The position numbers were made by a program, and so were the translations under genes. A DNA stretch of 64,000 bases, taken from NCBI GenBank assembly GCA_018622675.1, contig CP076020.1, positions 1,240,001 through 1,304,000 of the forward strand. Direction: 5' to 3'. Shown in pieces: positions 9,348-19,104 of the stretch. How positions within the stretch are numbered: the first letter of the stretch is position 1; each line of letters opens with the position of its first letter. Below the pieces are notes generated by a model. The model saw nothing but the letters and a program-made list of their open reading frames with translations. It searched no databases and had not been told where the DNA came from. The DNA is from Mycoplasmatota bacterium (GTDB lineage: Bacteria > Bacillota_I > Bacilli_A > Izemoplasmatales > Hujiaoplasmataceae).

Positions 9348-10154
9348 TTACACCATCGTTTTAGTTGCACAAGTACCTAAAGAATATGGTTTTTTATTTT
9401 CTTCTTCAATACCCAATTCTTTTTTTACCCAATCATAACCTTCTTGATCGATTTTAGTAATCAATTCTAAAGAACCAGTTTTTACAATATTCCCATTGAT
9501 CATAATATGAACATAATCAGGAACAATATAATCTAATAACCTTTGGTAATGGGTGATTAGCACTAGTCCTAAATCTGATGATTTTTGTTTTGTGACTTGT
9601 TCACCAACTAATTTCAAAGCATCAACATCTAATCCTGAATCAATCTCATCCAAAAACGTAAATTTAGGTTCTAACATTTTCATTTGCAATATTTCATTAC
9701 GTTTCTTTTCTCCCCCAGAAAAACCTTGGTTTAAGAAACGATGCGCTAAACCTTTTCCCATTTGAAGTTCTTGTGATGTTGATTCAAACTTTAAAATAAA
9801 CTTACCCACTCTAAGGTGCTCATCTTTACCCATTCTTGTTTGAAGGGCTGCTTTGATAAAATCAAAGTTTGTTACACCAGGAACTTCTATTGGGTTTTGC
9901 ATACCTAAGAAAATCCCTAATCTTGCCCGTTCATCAACTGACATATCAACGATACTCTTTCCATCGAATAGAATATCTCCTGACTCGACTTTATATTTAG
10001 GATGCCCCATACATACTTGGGCCAAAGTAGACTTACCTGTTCCATTAGGACCCATAATAGCATGAGTTTCTCCGCCATTAACCTTTAAATTAATGCCTTT
10101 AAGAATCATATTGCCTTCAACTGAAACATATAAATTTTTAAATTCTAGTGTCAT
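9348..10154 (-). CDS. sufC: SufC, ATPase of the SufBCD complex
   Basis: ABC-type ATPase that drives conformational change in SufBD. It shows Walker A GPNGTGKST, signature FSGGEKKRNEIL, Walker B FTFLDEIDSGLD and the SufC-type LITHYQRLLDYI. The 268 residues include a short C-terminal tail with a single Cys (LGTCATKTMV). It is first in sufCDSUB, with a GGAGG RBS 8 bp before the ATG at 10154. Confidence 0.97.
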   Translation of the reverse strand: MTLEFKNLYVSVEGNMILKGINLKVNGGETHAIMGPNGTGKSTLAQVCMGHPKYKVESGDILFDGKSIVDMSVDERARLGIFLGMQNPIEVPGVTNFDFIKAALQTRMGKDEHLRVGKFILKFESTSQELQMGKGLAHRFLNQGFSGGEKKRNEILQMKMLEPKFTFLDEIDSGLDVDALKLVGEQVTKQKSSDLGLVLITHYQRLLDYIVPDYVHIMINGNIVKTGSLELITKIDQEGYDWVKKELGIEEENKKPYSLGTCATKTMV

Positions 10155-10180
10155 ATATATACCTCCAGATTTCCATAAAT

Positions 10181-10209
10181 ATTCTAACTTATTTTCATCC
10201 TTATTGCAA
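10181..10209 (-). promoter_or_regulatory. Sigma-A-type promoter of the suf operon
   Basis: On the minus strand TTGCAA, a 17-base spacer, then TAGAAT, about 27 bp upstream of the sufC start. The leader is very short, leaving no room for a large 5' regulatory RNA. Confidence 0.6.
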
Positions 10210-10242
10210 AATATATGAATGATTATTTCCCTATTTTATCAA

Positions 10243-10270
10243 AAAAAAAAGAGATTCATTAGAATCTCTT
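10243..10270 (-). terminator. Terminator of the mgtC-like gene
   Basis: Stem AGAGATTC/GAATCTCT followed on the minus strand by more than eight T. It overlaps the end of the coding region. Confidence 0.85.
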
Positions 10271-10820
10271 ATTCATCCACTTTTTCAGAACCAATAATTT
10301 CCGGACTTTCTTGATGTTTTAGGGATGTAATTCCAAGAATTTTTCTAAAAACTGTCAAGAATACAAAGGCAAATAAACTAAGTATAATACCTAAAGAATA
10401 GTGTCCAAGTCCAAAGACAATACCAATCATTGCGGCTAAGAATAATGTAGAGGCAGTTGTTAACCCATATATACCATTTCTAGTCTTTAAAATTGTACCT
10501 GCACCTAAGAAACCAACACCCGTTACGACCTGCGCAACAATCCTTTGTCTTTGAATTTGAATATTAACTGTCGTTACATAATCAGGGTTTTGAGCGATCT
10601 CTTTAGCAGCTGCTAAAGCATCTAAATATATTGCATCCTGCAAAATAGCAATTGCTGCTGCAGCAAAAGCCACCATTAAATGAGTTGTTATTCCAGCGAT
10701 TTTATGTCGCATCTGTCTTTCTAAACCAATGATTCCTACAAAGAAGGCAGTGAGAATCATTCTTAGTAAAATCTCAAATATGCCCGGTCCTTCTGTTAAA
10801 AAATTATCTAAAAATCCCAT
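10269..10820 (-). CDS. MgtC/SapB-family membrane protein
   Basis: A 183-residue integral membrane protein with about five hydrophobic segments. The family core is LTAFFVGIIGLERQMRHKIAGITTHLMVAF near the N-terminus, then VVTGVGFLGAGTI and GLTTASTLFLAAMIGI. MgtC-like proteins are tied to magnesium homeostasis and membrane potential or ATP synthase control in several bacteria. The extra C-terminal domain of some relatives is absent. It appears monocistronic. The family call is firm; the physiological role here is unknown. Confidence 0.88.
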   Translation of the reverse strand: MGFLDNFLTEGPGIFEILLRMILTAFFVGIIGLERQMRHKIAGITTHLMVAFAAAAIAILQDAIYLDALAAAKEIAQNPDYVTTVNIQIQRQRIVAQVVTGVGFLGAGTILKTRNGIYGLTTASTLFLAAMIGIVFGLGHYSLGIILSLFAFVFLTVFRKILGITSLKHQESPEIIGSEKVDE

Positions 10821-10964
10821 TGTTTCACCTCTTCTATTTCATATTTATTTTTAGTCATATTTTAATTAAATATTATATCACTTACATAAGGTTAATTCAA
10901 GGACGAATTTTTTTAGCATAGATGTTCTTATAGACAAACAACATAAATAAAACAAAAGAGGTCA

Positions 10965-11867
10965 TTAGCTATCCTTTGTTTCTCCCTCATAAGGATTAAC
11001 GTGAATCATGCAATGAATCACATCTGGCATTTCGTCTTCTACAAGATCATGAATATCTTCTGAAATTTGATGTGCTTTTGTCAGTGACAAATGAGCATCA
11101 AGGCTTATTTCAAGGTCTACATATATACTAAGGCCAAACATTCTAGTTTTAATTTCATCAATGGATTTTACATTAGGGTTCTGATTTACTAATTCTTTGA
11201 TTTTAATAATTTGTTTATCATCAGCTGATTCATCAACCACTTGAGAAATACCTGTTTTAATAATTTTTAGACCTAATCTAAAGATAAATATGGCAATGAT
11301 CATAGAGGCAATAGGATCTAAATAACCAATCCCATAAATCGCGCCAACAATACCAATAATGGCTCCAAAACTAACAATGGTATCAGACCGGTGATCCCAC
11401 GCTTGCGCCATTAATGCTTGAGATTTAGCTTTCTTAGCATCAATCGTTGTTTTTCTAAATAAAAGTTCCTTTACAATGATGGTCATGAGAGCAATAAGCC
11501 ATGTATACCACATAGGTTTTACAATTTCAGCATCTTCAAAAACGACCTCATAAAACCTAATACCTGCATCTTTCCCTAATTGATATGCTGTAATAAGTAA
11601 TGCAAAGCCTAAGAAAATTGATATCATACTATCAAATTTTTCATGACCATAGGGATGGGTTTCATCCTTTTCTTTCATCGAAAACTTAGCTGAAACATAA
11701 ACCACAATATTTGTTGCTATATCAGCCACTGAGTTTACAGCATCAGCTACTAAGACAGCTGAACCACCAAGTATACCACCAAAAAGTTTAGCAACAGCTA
11801 AAATTGAATTCATGATGATGGTTAGAAATGTATTTTTTTTGATAATTTTTTCTTCTATTTTCTTCAT
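10965..11867 (-). CDS. Cation diffusion facilitator (Mn/Fe-type candidate)
   Basis: A 300-residue CDF exporter with six expected membrane helices and a C-terminal cytoplasmic domain ending HCMIHVNPYE. The metal site reads N45xxxD49 in the second helix (ADAVNSVADIATN) and D158xxxD162 in the fifth (AWDHRSDTI). Zinc CDFs usually have His in these positions, so an N/D and D/D set argues for Mn or Fe over Zn. HPYGHEKFDS is the family loop motif. The start ATG lies just after the terminator of the upstream gene, so it probably has its own promoter. Substrate is inference. Confidence 0.9.
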   Translation of the reverse strand: MKKIEEKIIKKNTFLTIIMNSILAVAKLFGGILGGSAVLVADAVNSVADIATNIVVYVSAKFSMKEKDETHPYGHEKFDSMISIFLGFALLITAYQLGKDAGIRFYEVVFEDAEIVKPMWYTWLIALMTIIVKELLFRKTTIDAKKAKSQALMAQAWDHRSDTIVSFGAIIGIVGAIYGIGYLDPIASMIIAIFIFRLGLKIIKTGISQVVDESADDKQIIKIKELVNQNPNVKSIDEIKTRMFGLSIYVDLEISLDAHLSLTKAHQISEDIHDLVEDEMPDVIHCMIHVNPYEGETKDS

Positions 11868-11882
11868 ATTATTACTCCGTTA

Positions 11883-11905
11883 AAAAAGCGCATATAGCGC
11901 TTTTT
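11883..11905. terminator. Bidirectional terminator after the 854-residue lipoprotein gene
   Basis: AAAAAAGCGC ... GCGCTTTTTTTT with a short central loop, immediately past the stop of the lipoprotein gene (minus strand). Confidence 0.85.
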
Positions 11906-11906
11906 T

Positions 11907-14471
11907 TTATCTTATAAATTGTGATTCTAATTGATACTCGTATACGTCTTTTAAACCATTTAAAAATGCATCTATTTCAGCTTTTGTGAAATATGAGTAT
12001 TCTGATGTATCTACTAGGCTTCCTGTCAAAACTGAGTCTGTCATCGCTGTATTTAAAAAAGCTTGTGAATAATAACCATCATGTACATTCTCTACAAATA
12101 ACTCAAAAACATTTTTTAAGTTTGCTGGTAAATCAGGACGTTCCATGTTGTAAACACCATCAAGATCAATAATTGAACTAGCAATATCATAGATTCTATA
12201 ATCCATTAAAACTTCTAATTGAGAAACACTTAATTTAAAGTTATCATTATTTAATCCTGCTGGATAATTTTTATCTGTATCATTTGGAACAGTGAATTCA
12301 GCAGTAGGCATAGTAAAGTCTTCGCCTTTTTCAGCTTTTACTATATGTAACCCATAAGAAGTTTCGATTAAATCGCTATATATCAATGCTTTTCCATTAT
12401 TTGCATCTAATTGGTATGTTTGAAATAAATCTACCAATCCATCTACAAATCCCTCTTCATATTTTTGGAATGAATTCACATAAGTTAATGAATAATCTTT
12501 AGAAAGATTTTCTGTTAAAACTTTTAGGCCAAATTCTTTATATGTTCCCCACGTTTCACTGTCTTCATTAACTGCTTTGTACATTGATACAAAACCAGCT
12601 AGGTTATCATTATTATTGTCTAAGTAATCCAAAACATCTGCCTTGAAGTTTGAAATCATAGTGTCAAATTCACCTTGATTATCTAAGGCTTCATAGAAGT
12701 CTTTATAATCATCAGGATTACCATCGTTATTCTCATCAATATAAATTAAGATATGACTAGCATCTAAAGAGAAATAGTTTTCATAGAAATCATTAATATA
12801 AGTCATCATATCAGCTAAAACTTCAGTCTTATTAGCTATCATGTAATCATATAAGTAAAGAGGTTCTAAAGTTCTTTTAACATAGCTATCAATCATTTGT
12901 TGATCACTTCTAACACCATAGGCTAGATACAAATAATCATTAAAACTATAAATTGTTGTATAATCACTAGCCATAAAGCCTTCTTCTAATTCAGCAAATT
13001 CTTTAATATGAGCTTCCATAGCCTCTGAATCATTTTTTGTATAATCTAGGTCACAATCACCATCTTCATCACAATATACATTATCATAATGGCTGGCTCT
13101 TAGTAATTGCATTTGAGCTGCATGAACTAAGTATAATGGTGCTTTTCTTTCTAAAGCATAAGCCATTAAATCTTTCACTAAAATATCAGTTTCACCATAA
13201 CTAGCAATAACATAATCAGATTCTTGGAAATCAGTAACTTCCATATCACTAGGTGTAATATTATCATAGTCTAGTTTTAAGTAATAATCATATATTTCAA
13301 AATCATTTTTATCCCTTAAAGCTTTTAGTCTTCTATCAATAAAAGAACTATCATTTAAATTTTCTTCAATCAAACCTTGAAGAATTTCATCATATAAATC
13401 TTCACCGATAATTGCTTGTAAATCAGATTCATCGCCTTCAAAATCAGTCAAATCATTATAGTCTCTATCTAAATTCATCACTAAATAATAATCTTTTTCA
13501 CTAGCAAGTTCAACTTCATAAGGCTTATATGTATAATAAGAAATACTTGAATCGCTTTTTAGAGTTGATAAACTAGAAAACATTAAGTTTCCGAGTTTAG
13601 CATTAATACTTTTTAAATTTTCATATAGATAAACCAAGTCATCTAATAAAAGTAATTCTTCTAAGCTAGCATTTTCATCAATGGATGTTTCACCCATATT
13701 TTCATCATTATAAAATTGGATAAAATACGTTAACAACTCATCTTCACTTAAAGATCTTGTATTATCATCTGTAATTCTATAGCTCGGCATTTCTTCTAAG
13801 GGAGTTGTTCCAATGTATTTTCTTAATTCACCACTATATTCAACAAGGTCATTATCTATAAATACTTGCGTAATATCAGCCCTTGTGTCATATCTAATTA
13901 AAAGCGCTTGAACATTTCCATATTTATTTTTAACATATTCATCTGCAACATCTTCAGCATCAAGATAAATATTATTATCTTCAATATTAGGATTCGTCAA
14001 TAAATCTTCAACATATAAATCCCTAGCAACCATCAATTTCAAATAGGGTACATCATCTTCATTATAGCCTAAAACATACATACCATTACTATAGGCTCTT
14101 TCCATTTTTAATTTTTGGTCAGTATCAATTTCAGCAATTTCATCTTCATCTGATGTTCCATAAGTTAACTTAATTCTTTTTTCATCAATTTGATCATCTG
14201 TGACTAAGTCAAGAAAATCCTTTAATAACTCTTGATCAACCATAGCTAATAATTGATCAATCCCATCATTAATATTAATTGAACTGTATAAATCTTTATA
14301 GGTTATTTCAAAATCTTCACCCTCATAATAAACTGTTTCCATATCAAAAGAATGATTGATTATATCTTCACCAGTCGGCTCTTCTGTTGGGTCGCCACCA
14401 CAAGATACAATAACTAATCCTGTCAAAATCATGATTGATAACAATAATAGTTTTTTACTTAATTTTTGCAT
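11907..14471 (-). CDS. Large parvulin-like (PrsA/SurA-type) lipoprotein
   Basis: An 854-residue exported lipoprotein: signal peptide with lipobox IVSC, lipidated Cys24, then an acidic body. The region with ASHILIYIDENNDGNPDDY and, later, SYGLHIVKAEKGEDF has the start and end strands of a PpiC/parvulin fold, split by a long insert. It is a clear paralogue of the 1099-residue protein at 52105: both share an NDSEAM/NDSEYM segment, a DSETWGTYKEFGLKV / DDEDWGTFKQNGFIL segment and the GLHIVKA / GLHLIEV end. Likely an extracytoplasmic foldase for secreted proteins. It is monocistronic between a promoter and a terminator. Isomerase activity is unproven; the active-site residues are not obvious. Confidence 0.65.
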   Translation of the reverse strand: MQKLSKKLLLLSIMILTGLVIVSCGGDPTEEPTGEDIINHSFDMETVYYEGEDFEITYKDLYSSININDGIDQLLAMVDQELLKDFLDLVTDDQIDEKRIKLTYGTSDEDEIAEIDTDQKLKMERAYSNGMYVLGYNEDDVPYLKLMVARDLYVEDLLTNPNIEDNNIYLDAEDVADEYVKNKYGNVQALLIRYDTRADITQVFIDNDLVEYSGELRKYIGTTPLEEMPSYRITDDNTRSLSEDELLTYFIQFYNDENMGETSIDENASLEELLLLDDLVYLYENLKSINAKLGNLMFSSLSTLKSDSSISYYTYKPYEVELASEKDYYLVMNLDRDYNDLTDFEGDESDLQAIIGEDLYDEILQGLIEENLNDSSFIDRRLKALRDKNDFEIYDYYLKLDYDNITPSDMEVTDFQESDYVIASYGETDILVKDLMAYALERKAPLYLVHAAQMQLLRASHYDNVYCDEDGDCDLDYTKNDSEAMEAHIKEFAELEEGFMASDYTTIYSFNDYLYLAYGVRSDQQMIDSYVKRTLEPLYLYDYMIANKTEVLADMMTYINDFYENYFSLDASHILIYIDENNDGNPDDYKDFYEALDNQGEFDTMISNFKADVLDYLDNNNDNLAGFVSMYKAVNEDSETWGTYKEFGLKVLTENLSKDYSLTYVNSFQKYEEGFVDGLVDLFQTYQLDANNGKALIYSDLIETSYGLHIVKAEKGEDFTMPTAEFTVPNDTDKNYPAGLNNDNFKLSVSQLEVLMDYRIYDIASSIIDLDGVYNMERPDLPANLKNVFELFVENVHDGYYSQAFLNTAMTDSVLTGSLVDTSEYSYFTKAEIDAFLNGLKDVYEYQLESQFIR

Positions 14472-14511
14472 ATCATTAATTAACTCCTTTTTTAGTCTTT
14501 ATGTCTTTTCT

Positions 14512-14540
14512 ATTATACAACATATTAGTCAATATTGAAA
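14512..14540 (-). promoter_or_regulatory. Promoter of the 854-residue lipoprotein gene
   Basis: On the minus strand TTTCAA, a 17-base spacer, TATAAT; then AAGGAG upstream of the ATG at 14471. Confidence 0.5.
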
Positions 14541-14556
14541 ACACTTTTCACAAAGA

Positions 14557-14603
14557 AAGCCTCTAATTTCATTTAGTTGAATTTAACTAAAAATTAGAGG
14601 CTT
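14557..14603 (-). terminator. Terminator of the PFOR gene
   Basis: Long hairpin AAGCCTCTAATTT... with its complement AATTAGAGGCTT, ~17 bp of stem with a small mismatch, T-rich on the minus-strand exit. Confidence 0.8.
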
Positions 14604-14624
14604 ATTTTATTTATTATTTAATAA

Positions 14625-17600
14625 CTATTCAATCACTTCTGAATAATCCATAGCAGCCATACGTTTGTATGAAGCCCATCTACGTTTTGCATCAACAATA
14701 TTTTGATGTAATAATCTTTCAGCAGCTTCTGGGTTAGTTTTAACCAATTGTTGGTAACGGTTTTCGCTTAATAAGAAGTCGTGATATTTTTCCCATTTCG
14801 GTTCTTTAGAATCGATTTGAAGTGGGTTTTCACCTTTAGCAATTTTACGTGGGTCATATCTTAGTGTTGGCCAATATCCACATTCAGTTGCTAATTTAGC
14901 TTGTTGATGAGAATTTCCTAAACCACCATCAATACCATGAGCAATACAAGGTGAATATGCAATTACAACAGATGGTCCTGGGTAAGCTTCAGCTTCTTTT
15001 AAAGCTTTTGTTACTTGTGTTGGGTTAGCACCATGGCTAATATAAGCAACATAAACTGATTCATAAGTCATAGCTAATGCAGCTAAATCTTTTTTCTTAC
15101 CAGGTTTTCCAGCAGCAGTAAATTTAGCAATAGATCCAGAACGAGCCGCTTTAGATGATTGTCCACCAGTATTAGAATATACTTCGGTATCTAAAACTAA
15201 AATGTTAACATCTTCAGCATTTGCGATAACATGGTCTAATCCACCATAACCAATATCATATGCCCATCCGTCTCCACCAATAATCCAATTAGATTGTCTT
15301 ACAAAGTGGTCTTTAACTTCTAATAAGTCATTAGCAAATTCTGATTTAGATTTTTCAAGTAATGGAATGATTTTTCTTGATAATTCAAGCGTTTTATCGC
15401 CATCTTCACGATTTTCAACCCATTCTTTAAATAATTCTTGTAAGTCATTTTCAAATGTATCCATATGGTCGAAAATAATTGTTTGCATTCTATCACGGAT
15501 AGTATTAATCGCAATTTTCATACCAAATCCATATTCAGCATTATCTTCGAATAATGAGTTTGCCCAAGCTGGTCCTCTACCTTCACTATTTGTTGTATAA
15601 GGAGATGCTGGGAATGAAGCACCATAAATTGATGAACATCCTGTTGCATTTGCAATAACCATTCTTTCACCGAATAATTGAGTTGCCATACGTATATAAG
15701 GTGTTTCCCCACATCCTGCACAAGCACCTGAGAATTCAAATAATGGTTGATTGAATACAGCATTTTTGTATGTATTTCTTCCAACTAAATCACCTTTATA
15801 AGGGACTTCATTGTATAAGTAATCAGCTAAGACATGTTGTTTTTCTTCAACATTTTCTTCTAATTTAGTCATTTCTAATGCTTTTGTTGGTGCTGGACAA
15901 GTATTAACACAAACCATACATCCTGTACAATCTAACACAGAAACTTGGATGCGGTATTTCATACCTTCTAATCCTTTACCTCTAGCATCTAACCATTCTT
16001 TTTCAACAGGTGCATTTTCTACTTCTTCATCTGTTGCAAGAATTGGTCTAATACATGCATGTGGACATGCATAAGCACATTGGTTACATTGAATACAGTT
16101 ATCACTGATCCAAGTTGAAACAACATCAGCTACACCACGTTTTTCATAACGTGCTGTACCGTTTGGAATTTGACCATCTTCGATACCTTCAAATGCTGAA
16201 ACAGGTAATTCATAACCATTAATAGCATTCACAGGATCTGCGATATTTTTAACGAAATCTGGTCTATCTTCAACTTTTTCTTCTTTAACTTCTAAGTCTT
16301 TCCATTCAGGTTTAACTTCTACTTTTACTAATTCATCTGCCCCTAAATCAACAGCTTTATAGTTCATTTCAACAATATCTTCACCTTTACGAGTGAATGA
16401 TTTTTTAGCATATGATTTCATCGCGTCTTGAGCAGTTTCATATTTCATGATTTGTTCATTTAACTTGAAGAATGCTGATTGCATAATTGTTGAAACAAGT
16501 TTTTCATTACCAATTTCTCTTGCTAATTTATAAGCATCAATAATGTATAGTTTTACATCTCTTTCAGCCAATATTTTTAACATTTTATTAGGTAATAAAT
16601 CTTCAATTTCATCAGCTGCTTTATGAGTTGCTAATAAGAATGTTCCACCCTTACGAATACCTTTAATCATATCAAAACGACTAACGTAAGCTTCTTGTGA
16701 ACAAGAAACAAAGTGAGGATGGTTTACAAGATATGTTGAACGAATTGGGTTTTTACCAAAACGTAAATGCATTCTTGTTACCCCACCAGATTTTTTAGAA
16801 TCATATGAAGCATAAGCTTGACCATAAAGATCAGAGTAATCACCAATGATCTTAGATACATTCTTAACAGCACCTACTGTACCATCACTACCTAAACCAA
16901 AGAATAATAATTCTGTAGTATCTTTATCAACAGTATCAATATGTTCTCCTAAATCTAATGAAGAATGGTTAACATCATCAACAATACCGATAGTAAAGTT
17001 ATCTTTCATTTCGTCTTCTAAGTTTTTGAAAACTGAAAGAATTTGGTCAGGCGTTGTATCTTTACTTGATAATCCGTAACGTCCACCAACAATTGCTGGT
17101 TGTTTTTCACGATTATAGAATATTGATTTAACATCAACATATAAAGGTTCTCCTGCAGAACCAGGTTCTTTTGTTCTATCTAAAACAGCAATTTTTTCAA
17201 CTGTATCAGGTAAAACATTAAAGAAATATTTACTTGAGAATGGACGATATAAATGAACTGATATTAAACCTACTTTTTCTCCGTTTTCATTTAAATTGTC
17301 GATAACTTCTTTTATTGTTTCAGTGACAGAACCCATTGCAACAATAATATTTTTCGCTTTAGGATCTCCGTAATATACAAAAGGTTTATACTCTCTACCT
17401 GTTTCCTTAGAAATTTCTTCCATATATTCATTAACAATATCAGGAATAGGTTTATAGTATTTTTCTTGAATTTCTTTCGCTTGGAAATAAACGTCATCGT
17501 TTTGAGCAGTACCCATTGTTTTAGGTTTAGCTGAATTCAATCCTCTTTGACGGAATTTTTTAACAGCTTCACGGTCTAGTAAACGATCGAAAACATCATA

Positions 17601-18167
17601 ATCCATCACTTCTACTTTATTCACTTCATGAGATGTTCTAAAACCATCAAAGAAATGCATGAATGGAACACTAGACTTAATTGCAGCTAAATGTGCAATC
17701 CCACCTAAATCCATTGTTTCTTGTACAGAACCTGATGCTAACATACAGAATCCTGTTTGTCTTGTTGCATAGATATCTTGATGATCTCCAAATATTGATA
17801 ATGCGTGAGCAGCTAGCGAACGCGCTGCAACATGCATAACACCTGGTAATAACTCACCAGCTATTTTATACATGTTTGGAACTTTTAATAATAACCCTTG
17901 TGATGCTGTAAATGTAGTAGTTAAAGCACCTGCCATTAATGAACCATGGACAGTTGCTGCTGCGCCTGCTTCTGACTGCATTTCAACAACTTTTACCGGC
18001 ATACCGAAAAGATTTTTCTTGCCTTGTGACGCCCAATTATCCACATGTTCTGGAATTGGTGAAGATGGTGTAATTGGGTAGATACCAGCTACTTCAGTAA
18101 AAGCATATGACGTATAAGCCGCTGCTTGGTTACCATCCATAGACTGGAATACTTTCTTTTTAGACAT
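14625..18167 (-). CDS. nifJ: Pyruvate:ferredoxin (flavodoxin) oxidoreductase, single-chain
   Basis: Oxidises pyruvate to acetyl-CoA and CO2 and reduces ferredoxin or flavodoxin; the hub of anaerobic fermentation. At 1180 residues it is the fused one-polypeptide form. N-terminal YTSYAFTEVAGIYPITPSSPIPEH is the pyruvate-domain signature. Two 4Fe-4S motifs lie near residues 690 (CIQCNQCAYACPHAC) and 745 (CTGCMVCVNTCPAP). The TPP-binding part near 970 has GGDGWAYDIGYGGLDHV. EFSGACAGCGETPYIR supplies further cluster ligands. It has its own strong promoter and terminator, so it is monocistronic. Confidence 0.97.
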   Translation of the reverse strand: MSKKKVFQSMDGNQAAAYTSYAFTEVAGIYPITPSSPIPEHVDNWASQGKKNLFGMPVKVVEMQSEAGAAATVHGSLMAGALTTTFTASQGLLLKVPNMYKIAGELLPGVMHVAARSLAAHALSIFGDHQDIYATRQTGFCMLASGSVQETMDLGGIAHLAAIKSSVPFMHFFDGFRTSHEVNKVEVMDYDVFDRLLDREAVKKFRQRGLNSAKPKTMGTAQNDDVYFQAKEIQEKYYKPIPDIVNEYMEEISKETGREYKPFVYYGDPKAKNIIVAMGSVTETIKEVIDNLNENGEKVGLISVHLYRPFSSKYFFNVLPDTVEKIAVLDRTKEPGSAGEPLYVDVKSIFYNREKQPAIVGGRYGLSSKDTTPDQILSVFKNLEDEMKDNFTIGIVDDVNHSSLDLGEHIDTVDKDTTELLFFGLGSDGTVGAVKNVSKIIGDYSDLYGQAYASYDSKKSGGVTRMHLRFGKNPIRSTYLVNHPHFVSCSQEAYVSRFDMIKGIRKGGTFLLATHKAADEIEDLLPNKMLKILAERDVKLYIIDAYKLAREIGNEKLVSTIMQSAFFKLNEQIMKYETAQDAMKSYAKKSFTRKGEDIVEMNYKAVDLGADELVKVEVKPEWKDLEVKEEKVEDRPDFVKNIADPVNAINGYELPVSAFEGIEDGQIPNGTARYEKRGVADVVSTWISDNCIQCNQCAYACPHACIRPILATDEEVENAPVEKEWLDARGKGLEGMKYRIQVSVLDCTGCMVCVNTCPAPTKALEMTKLEENVEEKQHVLADYLYNEVPYKGDLVGRNTYKNAVFNQPLFEFSGACAGCGETPYIRMATQLFGERMVIANATGCSSIYGASFPASPYTTNSEGRGPAWANSLFEDNAEYGFGMKIAINTIRDRMQTIIFDHMDTFENDLQELFKEWVENREDGDKTLELSRKIIPLLEKSKSEFANDLLEVKDHFVRQSNWIIGGDGWAYDIGYGGLDHVIANAEDVNILVLDTEVYSNTGGQSSKAARSGSIAKFTAAGKPGKKKDLAALAMTYESVYVAYISHGANPTQVTKALKEAEAYPGPSVVIAYSPCIAHGIDGGLGNSHQQAKLATECGYWPTLRYDPRKIAKGENPLQIDSKEPKWEKYHDFLLSENRYQQLVKTNPEAAERLLHQNIVDAKRRWASYKRMAAMDYSEVIE

Positions 18168-18217
18168 ATTGACCTCCTATATTAATTATTTAATAAATCT
18201 AAATTTCATACATAGTT

Positions 18218-18246
18218 ATTATAACGCATAACACTTGTATTGACAA
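18218..18246 (-). promoter_or_regulatory. Promoter of the PFOR gene
   Basis: On the minus strand TTGTCA, 17 bases, TATAAT, about 50 bp upstream of the ATG at 18167, which has an AGGAGG RBS. Confidence 0.75.
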
Positions 18247-18305
18247 TGGATTTTTAAGTAAAAAGCCAATATCAAACAAAGCCCTATCTTTATTCAATAA
18301 ATAAT

Positions 18306-18339
18306 GAAAAAATCACTAAATGATAATCTCATCTAGTGA
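18306..18339 (-). terminator. Terminator of the first c-di-GMP operon
   Basis: An ~11-bp stem (TCACTAGATGA pairing with TCATTTAGTGA, one G-U pair) formed partly by the last codons of the WalJ-like gene, followed on the minus strand by six T. It closes the operon that begins near 27133. Confidence 0.75.
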
Positions 18340-19104
18340 TATATGTTGTTTAGCGATAATTAATTGATATTGATCTAGAAGAAAACTTTTTGCTTTAAAA
18401 CAAACTTCATAAGTATCTTTAGCCACCATTGGCATATTACAATCTTCTGATAAATGAGCCAAAATAATAAATTTAGTATTTTCTCCTACAATCTCAGTCA
18501 TCATATTTGCACTATCTTCATTCGATAAATGACCCTGATCATCAAGAATTCTCCTTTTTAATAACCATGGTCTTTCACTCTCTAATAACATTTCAGCTTC
18601 GTAATTACTTTCAACCATATAAGCTGTTGCATTTTTTATTAAATCATATTTTCTTAAAGGAAAATAACCGGTATCTGTCATATAAACAAAGCTCTTATTA
18701 GCTTCAATAAACTTAAACCCCATAGGTTCTATGGCATCGTGGTAAGTATTAAAAGGAATTAATGTAAAGTCCTTAAAATCATAAATTTCTTCTTCTCTTA
18801 AAAAGTGTATGAAAGATTCATCAATAGGTCCAGTATAACGTTTATCTAAGCCCTTAAAAGTTCCTTCGCTTAAATATATTGGCACTTGATGATGATTAAG
18901 CAAGACTCTTAAACCACTTGTATGATCTCTATGCTCATGAGTAATAAAGACACCAGATAGCCCCTCCATGGTTTTCCCTTGCTTTTCCAATCTCAGTTTT
19001 AATTGTCTATAAGTTATTCCACAATCAATCAAATATTTTTTATCGTTAAATTCCAATAAGCTTGCATTGCCTTTAGAACCACTTGCTAGTACTGTTAATT
19101 TCAT
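18316..19104 (-). CDS. WalJ/YycJ-like metallo-beta-lactamase-fold hydrolase
   Basis: A 262-residue cytoplasmic hydrolase. The metal site is THEHRDHTSG near residues 55-64, with later ligands in YMTDTGYF and ILAHLSEDC. The N-terminus MKLTVLASGSKGNASLLE is typical of the YycJ/WalJ group, which is linked to cell-division/wall control and possibly acts on nucleic acid. The start codon overlaps the stop of the signal peptidase gene (ATGA), so it is the last gene of the first c-di-GMP operon. That neighbourhood is unusual, since WalJ normally sits with walRK, which are not in the window. Confidence 0.85.
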   Translation of the reverse strand: MKLTVLASGSKGNASLLEFNDKKYLIDCGITYRQLKLRLEKQGKTMEGLSGVFITHEHRDHTSGLRVLLNHHQVPIYLSEGTFKGLDKRYTGPIDESFIHFLREEEIYDFKDFTLIPFNTYHDAIEPMGFKFIEANKSFVYMTDTGYFPLRKYDLIKNATAYMVESNYEAEMLLESERPWLLKRRILDDQGHLSNEDSANMMTEIVGENTKFIILAHLSEDCNMPMVAKDTYEVCFKAKSFLLDQYQLIIAKQHISLDEIII